A DNA stretch of 64,000 bases from Phalacrocorax aristotelis (taxonomy: Eukaryota > Chordata > Aves > Suliformes > Phalacrocoracidae). Location of the stretch: the NCBI RefSeq assembly GCF_949628215.1, contig NC_134280.1:54462621-54526620 (forward strand), in the 5' to 3' direction. Each line of letters begins with the position of its first letter. Position 1 is the stretch's first letter. The notes below the pieces were generated by a model. It made no database searches. It was not told where the DNA came from and saw only the letters and a program-made list of their open reading frames with translations. A program made the translations under genes and the position numbers. Below, piece by piece: positions 1 to 12,811 of the stretch.

Positions 1-3000
1 CTGTAAGATCTCCTGGCATGGGGAAAGACTTCCCATATTTTACAATATGGCATTATTTACTATCTCGGCATAGCCACAAAGTCAGATAAATCCTCAGCAA
101 AGCACCACACTTGGAAATGAACAAAAAAATTGTTCCTTGGGCTTTGTTCAGGTGCTCTACTGCAACTGGCAGCAAGAGGGCTTCTTCCCACTAACAGCAA
201 CAGTGACTGCAGAACAATGATCCTAGAAACTGAGTGTTAGGCAGGAACAGGCTGGAAGTACCACCTAATTTTACACCGGTTAGCCACAGCTAAACAGACC
301 TCCCGGTCTGCCCACACTGGGTCAGGCTGTGCTTTGGAAAACATCTGAGCAGCAGAAAACAGGTAAAGTGCTCTGATACTAGTGTGTGTTGCGCAAGCCC
401 AAAGGCTTTGGCCTCCCCACGTTACTCCACATCCTCAGAGCAGAGGAGGTGGCTGCAATCGCAGAGTGGTGAGCAGAGTTTGCTGAGCTCAGCAGGCTTG
501 GTGTATCCTGCAGAGGCTCTGTGGCAGCAGTAAGTGCCCCATTGTCACTAATCCTGAGGCTGAAGAAACCCAAAGATTTAAAGCTTAAAAGTCTCTGCAG
601 ACATCAGTCTTTCCAAAAGACACAATAAAAAAAGAAAAGCTAAATAGAGATTTTACATGCAAAACTGCTTTAATAGCTACTGCAGGTCTAGTGAGACTGC
701 TAAGGAAAGATGGAAAGCATATGGAATACATTTATTGGCATAAATCTGGGGACATCAGCATAGCTACAGAAAATGCCATCATCAAGTCTTTGGAAATCCA
801 AAAAACATTTTTTAGTACAGAGAAATGGGGAAAAGAGGAGGGCTATAGGAAATGGTATCTCAAAAGAAATAGATACCTGTCTTATTTCGTATGTATTTCA
901 GGGCTCAATTTTCCCCTTGCATAAATCACTGGAAAAGTCATCTTCAGCAGCATATTTAAGTACATAACTAGCTTTAAGTACAGGTTTCTTTCTGATTAAA
1001 ATCAATGTACGTTTAATCACATTGCTGCATTTGTACCTAAATCAAAAGCCTACTAAGGATCCTAATACACTGATACCTATACAGTGGTATAAAAGAGGTG
1101 TAAGAGGTCAAAATCAGATACTCCAGGGTCAAAGGTAAATTGCTACTGCTGGTGAGCTGTTAGAACAAGTGGTGTTGTCTTTTACCAAGAAATTACACTG
1201 TGCTATGTTATGACAAAGAGAATTTGTCTTTTTGGCCATTTACTTCTCTAGTTCCCATCAGCTGACAATAATTCTGTAGGAGTCAGAGGCAAAAATACAG
1301 CCCAAATTCTTGGGACAAGAGCTAGAATGCAGCAAACATTGTGCATAACATTAAAAGATACTTAATGAATGACATGAACTGATTCCACAGATAAAAGCAG
1401 CAGCTGGTAATTGCTAAGAGTTATTCAGGCTGACCAGATATTCTTAGACTCTTATTACAGTAAAATGTTAGAACGGATGTTGCATGTCTAAATCATCAAT
1501 ACCACAATTCAGCAAAATAGTTCAACATGTGTTTTACTCTCATTGAAGTGGAGCTCAGATTAGACAACACCCCTTTATTGCTCATTTCAGTGAGGAATAA
1601 CACACCAACTTCTGGAACTTACAAGAACTGGAGCAACATCTAAGAAATCCACATTAAAAGGAAAAAAAGGAAAAGACAATTTCAATGCTTTTATCTCCTA
1701 CAAAAAATGGCACTCTAAATAACAGGATATATAATCATTCCACGTTTGAATTGCCCTGTAAATCAAGAACATAAAAAGATCCACAACTTGTTTCAGAGTT
1801 AGTTTCTAATGGGATGCTTACAGAATCAGCATGCCAGAAAGTTTCTTGGCAATCTAGTGTTACGTATCTTCACCTTGTTTTCCCTTTGTCATTCTTCAGT
1901 CAAGAGACCTAACTTCCAATTCTCCAAAACAGAAAATCCCCTTTAAATTTTCTACGGGGCGGGGGGGGGGACGGGACCCAAACCAAAAAAACCCTCACTA
2001 AAACCATCCCCATATCCAGGATCTGCCCCTTTTTAAAAAGCCAAACAAAAGCCTCCTTTCCCTTGACACCATTCAGGGAGGAAGGAAGGCTAGTATAAAC
2101 ACCTCAGGCCTAAATGATTTTAAAAGTGATGCCAGCTTCACATGTCCAGCTGATACTGTGCTGGCTGAAGACCCATGTTGACCACAGTCTCTTCAAATCC
2201 CCTTGTGTACATTTCCACATCTCCCTATCTGTCAAACCCTTGCTCTGGGAAGGACCTCATTTTTGTTCTCTGTTTTCACTAGACTAAACACCATTGAGCT
2301 GCTTGGTGTTAATTAGACCAATGCAAATGCACAGGCAAGATCTGCCAGAGCAGTAAGCCACTGCTCCCTGCTGTTGTAGGCATCTATGGCACTGCACCAA
2401 AGTGCAGGAGCTGGAGAGTGGGAGGAAAATGTCCATGTCAGGTGAAGAGAAGTGAAAGGGTGATGTGGGCGGGGGAATCTTGCCTTGGGTGGGCGAGGAG
2501 GATACACACACGTTAGTGAGTCCAGATGGTGTGCACAGGCAGGTAATACTGGAAAACATAATTGTTAACAATTAACAGAAAGAAGATGCTCATGGCATTT
2601 TTCATTAAGCCTTGATGAAACTCGGCATGTGTAACTGTCTTGGTTAATGGGAGTCACTGCTAACGTATTAATGCATTAAACCACTCCAAAACACCACTGA
2701 AATGGGAAAATAACCCTTAGTTCTGTCACATCCTTCATTCTAGGGAATAAAAATCATGGTAGGTATGACATTGCACTGGGACTTTAAGATTGCAGATGGA
2801 AAGCCTGCCTCTTCCCAGGAGCTGTAATGTTTCACATAGTAATATCTTTGAAATAATCACTCAGTGCCTACATATTCAGGGCCTTGGACAAGCTTGTAGT
2901 GCCCTGCAGCGTAAAGTCTACTTCAGCACTACTTGATCTCCAGCTAGCTGGAATAAATCTATCTCAGGAGCATCACTGCTTTGCACTCATTTATTCTACC

Positions 3001-6000
3001 TCACTTTCTTGCATAGGACAAGGACCTATGGCTCAGGCTAATATGTTACAGTGCAGGTGGCAATACATTGGGCACATGTACAAACACTCAGGCACCTCAT
3101 TTATCCACCTGTAAAAACTTTGGCACTTCTGGTTCAGCACAGGCACATGTGGAGCTGTTGAAGCTGAAAGGTTTCAATGTTAAGGAAAACAGCCTGCAGG
3201 CTGCTGGCCTGTCTCCCCTTCCCAAGAGGTGAAAAAAAATGTTGTGCTTAACCTTTCCTGGAATCTCTATAGTCTAGAACAAAGCTCTGCAGAGAAACAG
3301 AATAAGAACCCTAGGAGACAAGCTATCAGAAATGCTCCAGAAATGCCTAGCACAAAGTCTGGACAAAACTTTGCTCTCCAAAGCCTGCAATGCACCAGAG
3401 GATATCTTTACTAGGAAGGTGCTCTGGGGGCTGTTGCTCACCCTGAGCTTGGTGCTCACCTAGCAAAGTGGAAGAAAAAGCCCATCCTTTGGCTGCCAGC
3501 TGAGGGCTGGGCCCAATATGCAGCCAGCATGGAGACTGCTCAGGTGCTAGGAATAAAAGAGAACAATGATTTCTGTTTAAGATGCTGCCTTCTACCCAGT
3601 AAATTGTGTGCCTTTCTTATCTTTACTAGACATTTCTCCTGGGCATCAGGCTCACTTTAAGCCAGCTTCTTCATAATGATTTTGGCTGTCTCATATTTAG
3701 AGATATTACACCTAACTTCCAGAAAATTTGGGGGGTGAGATTGAAAAAACCCCAAGCAAACAAATGGGGAAGGTACTACTTTTGCACATTAATGCTTCTA
3801 ACTTTTCTTGTAGGCACATCATCTAGAAATGCCCTATGCAGTGAAACAAAGCCCTGTACAGGGAACCCACACCTGGAAGCATTCACAATCAGGGCTCTGT
3901 TGGGAAGTCTTAAAGGGAAGCTTTAGGAGATTTGTAAGCTTTGTGCCAGCCTTAGGACTGAGACAAATGTCTCCATAGAATACAGAGCCCTCTGATTTTC
4001 TCTATGGCCCTTTTCTCCCTGAAAGAGCTTTTCAGACAAGGAATATTAGTCCACCCCCAAAGAGATTGACTAGTACAAATAGAAGCTAATGTAACTAAAC
4101 CTTGGGATTACTAAAAAAAGATAAATGAGACCCCAGTGCTACCAGCAATACAATTAGATAGTTGTCACATGGGACTGTTAACAATAGATGCTTTCCAAGA
4201 ATAAATCCTTATGCTTTCAAGAGATATGGAGATATGTCTTTTCAATCACTAGCTCTTTTAAGAGGCTTCAAGATAAATGAGTGCAAAGTGAATTAATGGA
4301 GAACATAATGTAGTCACTTAACATTCCTGATACTGATTTCTTTTCATTAGCTGGTAAGCACTTTATACTCCCGCAGAGATATTATCCTCCTTTCTAAGGT
4401 ATCTGATCATAAGAATAAAAATAACCTTAAAGAATCTTCCCCTTGGAGCCTACCTCTAGATATGTTTCCAGAACTATACCTTCATGTAATTTTTTTTAGT
4501 CAGGATTATATAGAAATTTTAGTACTGAGAAGGTGATGTGACTAGTTTTTCTGCAGGCTTGAAGCATTTGATTTGCCTATTAGAAACACCATCCGTTAAA
4601 TCTGTGCTGCAGTACTCCTGTCCTTCAGAGTAGCAGAGAAAGCCAATAGAGATGCCAGAATGATATTTACTGTGCTCAAATTAGCAATGGGTGTGGCCAC
4701 ATCAGTGTGCATCTTTGAGGGTTGTTTTCCTGTTGATGGTAGTTGTTCCAGGACAAAGCTTGAGCCTTTCTGAATCATGTTGGCCATCTTACGAGGGCTA
4801 CAGGAGTACTGAGGCAGGGAGCTGCATTTTAGGCAGAAGACAGCAAATTTGTCTTGCAGTACAACGTGTAGCAGCAACACAGCTTTCCTGCCAATGCAGC
4901 TGAAAAACAGGATACACTGGCATCATTCACCGTGGCTATATGACTTCTCTGATACTCAGGGTACCCTGTGCAGAACAGGCTTGCTCTCTTTATACAGCAC
5001 AATGCTGTTTCATGCAGATATAGCCTTAGCTTTCACCAAAGTCATAACAGGTCTCCCATGCAGAGCGGATGAATAAAAAAGCAAGAAGACTGAAAAGCAA
5101 CATGTCCCTGTCCACAGAAAATTACTTAGGTCTACAGGTATCTTAAGGCCTGATAAGGCTTGATAAGAAAGCATATACTGTTCAAGAAGATTTGAGGTAT
5201 ACTGAGATAAAACTTCTTTTCCCTGAATTATTTGCAAAATCAACACAAATTTGCAAAGTGTTTTGCTGATTTTCAGTTTGCCCTTTTTGCTGAGTAAGAT
5301 GCACCCACTTCTAGCCCTGACTAGAATGGAAATGACAGAACTACAGGAAATTGCTTCTTTCTGCTGCTCTCCACAGCAAGTGGTTTAAACACACAGAAAT
5401 TAGCACATTGTTCAGAAATGGAAACCATCCAAGAAATGAAGGAAGTACAATATGCCTTAAGAAACCAAATTTGCTCCAATATTTTCAAAACTGCATGCAA
5501 GACTCGAGGTGCATGACTCCCACTAGCACCAGGGAGAGTCACAATGCTGCAGTACAGGTCTTTGAGACGAACATGTCTGAGACATGATCTCTCTAAGCTT
5601 TAAACCAGCACTGCCTTGCAAGAGCTTGCAAAATGCTGGGAGTATATTTCAAAATGCTGGGAGTATAGATAAGAAAGCAGACAAAAATGAGGAGAAAAAG
5701 ATCTGAGTAACGAAGGCAATGGATAAGGGAAAGGTAAACAGAAATAACAGTATTATTTGCATTCATTGCCTAGAAAATTGGCCACAATCAAAGTCATCAA
5801 GGCGAAGGCTTTTAAAGAATGCATAATCTGAGTTCTTTTAAATTAAATTCACCATTGGTATGAACTGCAGCTATATATATACACATTTTGACAGGGAAAG
5901 ACTGATTAAGTCAAGCTGTTTTTATAAGCACCTAAGGATATATGATGAAGAATAAACATTTGGCGTGACTTACAGGCAGCTGTAGCCATCTAGTCAATGG

Positions 6001-8954
6001 TGTAATCTCCCCAGTCAGTGCACAGTGACCCAGATCTTCACAGTGTAGTTAATTCTATTTTAAAGAGGACATCACTGATGGGTATGATGATTTGCCCTCT
6101 GGAAATGCTCACTCTCCACTGACTATTAGGAGATTCTTACTAAACAGGAGTCTAACTAAAGTCAGATTAAAAAGTCTCTCAGCTAGTCTGACAAGGTAAA
6201 ATAACTTCTGTAGAGTTAAAATTTGCCTGGAAGGCCTTTTTGACACACCATTTTAGATTTGTTTTCATTAAAATGAAGACCATTTTATGATTTACTTCAG
6301 TAGGAGAACATTCACATAAATGCTAAAAATTTTGAGTGTTATGTTCATTATATTCAATTGTAAAATCAATAATCTTTAAGAGAGTGCTATCAGAAAGAGC
6401 GCTGGGTTTCCTCCAGTGATTTAATTTGGTCTGCAACAAACCACACTAGAAGGTACTGTCACATCCTGGATCTTCAGGCTTTTTAGCAGAGGTTAATCAG
6501 ATTTCACATCTCCACAGGTAAGCCCTGGTTAGCTGAAGGGTTTAAAGCAGCTCCTCAAAAGTGGAACATTCAGAAACTAGCCTGATTGCCTTTTTTAACT
6601 AGCAAGACACTAGACAATGCTGCCTGGCACCTTGCTGCTCAGACCAACAGCCACCTGAGGAGGAGCCAGGTATAGTACCTGACTTTGTATTTCATTGGAA
6701 GTTGATCCTTCTTATGCCAAAGGCTTCTTCGCCATCCTAAAAACAATCACAGAAAGGAAATTAAGCTGGCTTTTCCCATAACACACTGAAAAAAAAAGAT
6801 AAAGAAACCCCTTCTTACCCCAGTGTTGACCTACAGATGCAGCAAAATTCAGTCTCTGAAATAGTAACCTGAGAAGAGATGAGGACTGCCCAGGTATTTC
6901 TGAAGAGGGTTGTGGTAGAGTTTTTCCCTCTTCCCCATCCTGCCTGCTCTAGGATTTTCCCCCACAGCCAGCTCTTCAGTCCTGGCCAAGGGAGCACTGA
7001 GAACAATCAGTGATAAAACCTCTTTGGCAGGGTCCTCTTGTGAGTAGCCAGTATCTCAGTTGAAGTCGCAAGATTGCTATGAACTGGGACCAGCTATCCT
7101 TGTGTTCCCTACATAGACTCTGCACAGGGCCATGGAACACACACTGCCATGCTAGGGTTGAGATTGTAGTCTACCAAAATGAAGTTTGTAAAGTATGACA
7201 CTGTCAAATATCATCTAGCAAAAATGATTCTATTATGAGGCCAGAGAATAGGGTTGCAAGTTTAAAAGTCAGGGCTAAGGGTACATTGTTCATCAAAGTA
7301 GAGGGAATATGAGGTGAAAAGAACCTAAAAATCAAGCTGCAAAAATGTTAGTGCCTTTGGGCACGTCCAGAAACATCTAGAGTGGATTGTCTTTTGTTTG
7401 ATAAAAGGGCTGTGTTGCCCAAATTAAAAACAACTGAAGTCAATTTCTCTGAATTTATTTCACTACATTGCTGGCTTTATCTATATCCAGCATAAATCCT
7501 GAAGTCATTGGAAATCATTTCAGTAGAATAATTCATGTTCATAGCACTTGACAATTCAGTTCAAGGAGTTTATAAGAGTTTTGCAAAAAGCTTACAGTAG
7601 ACGTGAATTTGCATATTTGGACCTTTACTGGAACCACTATCAGAGCACAAAAGAATGGTGTGTTCCCTCTGTGGACGGACCAGGCAACCACAAGGCAAAA
7701 AATTAGTGTGTGAGAGCTGATGTTTGACATTCTTAGGCCAGAAGCCAACCTGGCAAGCATAGCACCTGCAAAGTCCAGGCAGAAAAGATTTAAACTATAC
7801 CTTAGTGGCTGCAAAGGCTTTTGTAATCCTATCCTCCAGAAATCAGTAACCTATTTCTTCTTAGCATCTAGCAGAGCACACACTCCTCTTGTTAATAAAG
7901 CAAAGCATCTCCAAGGAATTCACAACCACTGGAAAAAAGTCTAAAATAAAGTAGTAATTTAATGGGCAGATCTCCTGATATAAGCCTGATATAAGTATTT
8001 TACTCTGGAATAAAACTCGTCCCTCTTCCATGAGGCAGCCACTAACAAGACAACACACTTAACCAGGAACAAGGTGTTTATACACCTCCTTGACTACAAA
8101 TACAGCAGAGCCAAGGCTATGTAGAAGTGCGGTCCTGACTTGCGGCACCTTGTGTGGTCCCAAAGTTCAATGTCTTTGGCCCTCCTGCTCCTTTTTCATG
8201 GTGTGCTGGCACGGTGGGCAGCCCTGCATCCAGTATCAGTCCCCTCCAAAGTGAAGCCTGGTCCTCACCCCACATCTGCCGAGGCATTTGGGAAAGCAGC
8301 AGCTGGGCACACCAGGGGGCCAGAAACCCCAGATCCAATTCTAGTCTGAGCAGGCCTAGTGAGCTACCTCCTTGAAGTCACTAGTCTACACATAGATACA
8401 TCCTAGCAAAATACAGCCTATCATATTGAAAAATAACTGTTCCCTCTGATTGCCACAGCTGGGAGCAGTGATCAAGTGTATGGAAAAGAAGCAAGAGACT
8501 TAATGGGCCTGAAACATGATGAAACCTTTTCCAGAGGAGCTCCTCCAGTCTGTTCAGTGGGGTTTGGCACCATGTTCAAAGTCCTGTAATTTACATAAAT
8601 ACTAATCTTACTAAAATTCATCCTTGATCATTCTCAACTATGCTAATATTAAGGAGGCATTTTTTTCCATGTTGGGTCCTCAGTTCTTCAGCAGTTCTGG
8701 ACTCTGAGACTTTACTTCAGCTTTCTATACTTACTTCTACAAGGAGATTATGAAATACTTGGAAAAATGTTAGTTGTTTTATGCCAGAATAAATGAAGGT
8801 CACATTAACTAGCTATAAAGAACTAACTTGTTATTAAATGTACTTGTGTGTCAGAAGAAGGATCCAGACATAAGAGTAGACAAGTTTCAAGAGAAAATTA
8901 ATAATATACTTCTAATATTCATTATAACTCTATAAATTATGTATACAGTCATTT
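1..8954. other. Intergenic, no recognisable gene
   Basis: AT-rich sequence with only short, unconvincing open frames on both strands. There is a G10 run at 1961-1970 and a 21-bp duplication at 5630. I see no coding exon, RNA gene or intact mobile element. Confidence 0.6.
5630..5666. repeat. Short direct repeat, period 21 bp
   Basis: AAAATGCTGGGAGTAT occurs at 5630 and again at 5651. Confidence 0.7.
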
Positions 8955-9030
8955 TTATGAGGCCAGAAAAGACCACTGTGATCATAGTCTGGCTTCTTGT
9001 TTGGAACAAGGCAGATGTCACTGAACTCAC
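8955..9030 (-). mobile_element. Ancient CR1 3'-end remnant
   Basis: TTATGAGGCCAGAAAAGACCACTG, then TGATCATAGTCTGGCTTCTTG resembles the old CR1 3' end known from turtles and birds (ggccagaagggaccactgtgatcatctagtctgacctcctg). It is short and degenerate. Confidence 0.6.
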
Positions 9031-12000
9031 TCATACATATTTATTTTATATTTTGAAAAATATACATCATCTTGATTTAGCAGTTGTAAATGGTGAAAAG
9101 TCCCCAACAAGCACTGGTAAGTTGTCCAATGATTGATTAACCTCTTTCATGTAAAAATTATGTTTATCTGCTTATCCTCTACTCCCAGTGCTGACTGCCA
9201 GACAGCAGAGCCTCTGATGTGCTGTCATCTCCGAGAAGAGGTCCCTGCAGCAGGATGCAGTGCTGGACAGAGACAGCTAGGTAAGTCAAGTGCAAAGTGC
9301 ACAGCCTCCAGACACTGCTCCCCACCTAACAAAATTAGTCTTGTTGCAAGGCAGGCTAAATTAGCCCAGGTTTTGGGCTGAGCTAAGGCAGTTATGCTGC
9401 TTCTGGTACCCAGAAAAAGCCACGGGGCAGCAATTTGGGTGTCCCTTTGTGGCGTCCTCTCCTGCTGCCGATATCCATGGGCTGCAGTCAGGTGGCATGG
9501 GAAAGGAGCTCCTCCTGGCATATTGGCAGGAGGCAGGATGGAGAGCTCACAAGCCACTCACCACTGTCCTTCCCAAATTGCAGTCTTTGGTGAGAAGACT
9601 CCAAAAACCAGCTGCACCTGACTTCCCTCCTTGTGCTTCAACTTGCCTGGTTCAAACGCTCAGGGAGACTCGCTCCTCCCATTCACCTTATGTTCACAGA
9701 ACAGAGACGTGGCTGCATAGAAACACATAGAGTTTGCTTCCTGTGCCCACCTCCAGCCAAGTGAGGCAGCCCTGACCCAGCATCCGTCTTCTGTTTCATG
9801 CCGCCTCTGACCCACATGTCATCTGCTGCCAGTGTCGGCAGTGCTTTTGCTGCTTCCTTCCAGGTCACTGCCCTGGCTCTAATAGCACATTCCCTCCACA
9901 TCCAAAACCTTGATACATTTGATTTAAAACAGCCACTGTTAGCATCTGCTGCAGGCAGCCTGACCCTCAGCTGACAGCAAAGTGGGTAGATCCTTCTCCC
10001 TCCAATTCCTGCCACATGCATGTGTTTGTGGAAACAATAAAATCTCAGGTATCTTCCCCATCACCATTCAAGATGTTATAGCAACCACTGGAAAAAGCCT
10101 TTTCCTCCCCATTTCTGCTACTCACTGAACATCTGCTCCCTGCCCATGCTCACTGCTGCCCAAATAGACCCCTATAGTGAAAGCAAATGAACTTCAGGTA
10201 GTTACTGGAGGAGTAAAAGAAGAGACCGATTTGGTTAGGTCACAGTCTGATTGTTGCCCTGAATCTGCTTAGACCCATCAAAACTAATGAAGTCTAGTTC
10301 ACATCTATTTAGTAGATTATAACAGCAGATGTGTTTCCAGCCAAGCATTTTTAGAGGAATATTTCTCTGCAGACCCTTTCAAAGGAAGAGCCCCCTGACA
10401 TGTCATTTCATATAAGGGTCTGAAAAGCCACTCCACATTCTCTTGTGTTGCACCTGGCTAATCTTTGTGCATGCAAAACCAGTCAGCCTCTCTCCAGAGG
10501 GGTGCCATTTCCCTCACCATCCCGGAGATTTTGGGGATGTGGTCCAGCGACGCAGGCTGGGCCAAGCTCAGTATATAAGACTCTTCCTGAAGATGGAAAA
10601 ACCTGTGTCCAGTCATTTCAGCTCTGGTAATACTCAGGTAGATCTTATACTGCATCCAGCCATGGCCAGGCCAGAAATGCCTTTTCCAGAGGAAGTTGAT
10701 GAACTTGGCAAACCGCACCCTGCTGCACCATGAGGGGCAGAGAGAAGAGCAAATCCCTGGCTGGTAGAGCAAGGAGCATCAAAGCAGAAAGATTCAATGT
10801 ACCCTGCCAGTGATTTTTTGATGAGGGACCCAGGGCCAAGTTGGACAAGCTTGCCTCTGCTTTCCACTGCAAGTTGGGCAGCCTGTCACACTTCCGGATT
10901 GGTAATATATTCTCAATAATTGGCCCTTGATCAGGCTTTCCTCCTCATTTTCTTGGGGCAGTGCTCTAACATCTGACCAGTAATGCTTCCTCTCCCAGCT
11001 GGAAATGGCTGCTAAGATATTAGAGTTACTCTTGAAGATTTGCTATTTATGGTTAGAGAAATGAGGAAAAAATACAGGGTTTTTACATATATTGTCAGAT
11101 ACAAAATGTCCTTTGTTGCTTATGGGGAGGAAACAGACAATCCATATTTAATGCTACATCATTTCCATTATGAAGCCCTATTTTATTCTCCTGTAATTTA
11201 TGCAAGAATATTGGTTGAAGTTCCAAATTGCCTGACTTTCCACTGAAAAAAATGGTAACTTCTCTGCAAGCACCATCTATTTACTTACAGTCAAATGAAG
11301 CTTGAATGGCATTTGTCTTTGTAAGTGATCCACAAATGTCATTGATATCTGCCCATGGGGCTGGTTACTCATTGGGTGGTGAGCTCTGCTGGCTTTGGCA
11401 GTGCCCCACCAAATGGTGCCAGGCAAAATTCTGCCCCAAAAGTCTGAGGTTGCTTTTTTCAAAGGTTTAGCTATTGGTTGTATTTTGGGTGTCTTCCAGA
11501 AAGGGCAGCCTGTCATCTCAGGTGATGCCCTTAAGAGTTTCTTTTAAAAGAGGCCCTGCAAATGACTTATTAATTTGGCATCACTTTAGCACATTTTCTT
11601 TTAGTAGAATTTTGGGATTTCAGTTTCCTATGTGGGGTTTGCATTTTTGTTTTGTGCTTAAGGAGGAGGGGACAGAGTTTAGAAAAAAATAAAGGTAGTG
11701 AATTGAAGATTCACGAGCAGGATAAAGTAACATCTTGCTTTTGAAGCTATGGAACTAAGCAATTTTTTAATAGGATTTGACTTCATCTCATATAATCTCA
11801 ATAATCTACTATACAGTGATATTTTCTCAAAAAAAATCCAAGATATTTTATTTTAAAAAACCTTCTATTAGTTTTTCCTGAATTTGTTTTATTCTTTCCA
11901 AATAAATTCATTTCAATAAAGCAGTAATATTTCATGTCTCAGTTCTTAAGAAATTCTAGTTTGGGGAAAAAGTAGTTTCTTTTTTTTTTTTTTTTTTTGA

Positions 12001-12573
12001 GAAGTTTCTACTTGTTAAAAAGACAATTCTGTCCTAAAAAAGATGACAACCTACCTTATATTTGAATAGAGGGATTACTAGATTGCAAACAGACTATGTT
12101 TGCTGGCCACAGTGATGATATCTCTGCAAATTTGCTTTGTTGAAGACAAATGTAAGATACACAAAAGGAACCACACTCCTTTCCTGGTTAGCTACCACAG
12201 CCACAGCCACGTCTCCTCCTCTCTGAATACTGCAGACAAGTTGTCCTGCCAGCAGAAGTAATGAAGTCTAGAAACATCCTGTGTATTGATGCACCATCTC
12301 CTTATCTCCCCACAGACCCCTAATAGGTCTTGTATTTTCATATATCTCTCCTCCAGTGTAACCCCTTACTCCTTTCTATATCCACCAACCACCAGTGGCT
12401 CTAGGGGATCATGGATGTTTGGTGAGTACAAGCACACTCGTGCTAATCAAGACATCTAACTGCCCCATCTGTGCTACAGCCTTCCCCCCAGTGCACACAC
12501 TTGTCATAACCTGTTTGCCTTTGAGAGCCTTACCCCTCTGCTGAATTTTGCTGAGAAGTTAATACTACACAGA
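9031..12573. other. Intergenic, no recognisable gene
   Basis: A moderately GC-rich part (9180-10020) has open frames up to 112 codons without family resemblance, followed by AT-rich sequence with a poly-T tract. Nothing else is supported. Confidence 0.55.
11980..11998. repeat. Poly-T tract
   Basis: A run of 19 T. No adjacent LINE or SINE body is recognisable. Confidence 0.8.
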
Positions 12574-12648
12574 CAACAGAACCACAAAATGGTTGAGGTT
12601 GGAAGGGACCTCTGGAGGTCATCCAAAGCCCCAGCCTGTACCCTGCCA
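12574..12648 (-). mobile_element. Short CR1 3'-end fragment
   Basis: AACCACAAAATGGTTGAGGTTGG, then AAGGGACCTCTGGAGGTCATCC, is the reverse complement of a CR1 terminus. Only about 75 bp is recognisable before unrelated repeated sequence begins. Confidence 0.75.
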
Positions 12649-12651
12649 TGG

Positions 12652-12811
12652 TCCTACAAGCAGCTGGAAGGCCCCTGCAGCTGTGGAAAAGGAAGCTCTA
12701 CACCATCCATCTTCTCTGCACCTTGTCTTGATCCTACAAGCAGCTTGACGGTCCCTGAAGCCGCGGACAAAGGACGCTCTGCACCATGCACCTTCTCCTA
12801 TGTGAAATTTA
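12652..12811. repeat. Two-copy tandem repeat, period 80 bp
   Basis: Copy 1 starts TCCTACAAGCAGCTGGAAGG (12652) and copy 2 TCCTACAAGCAGCTTGACGG (12732). Both contain a CTCTRCACCATSCA block and are roughly 75-80% alike by eye. The repeat abuts the CR1 fragment. It is followed by CCAATAAGTTTTCTCATTC, which could be the end of an unknown LTR; that is a guess. Confidence 0.7.
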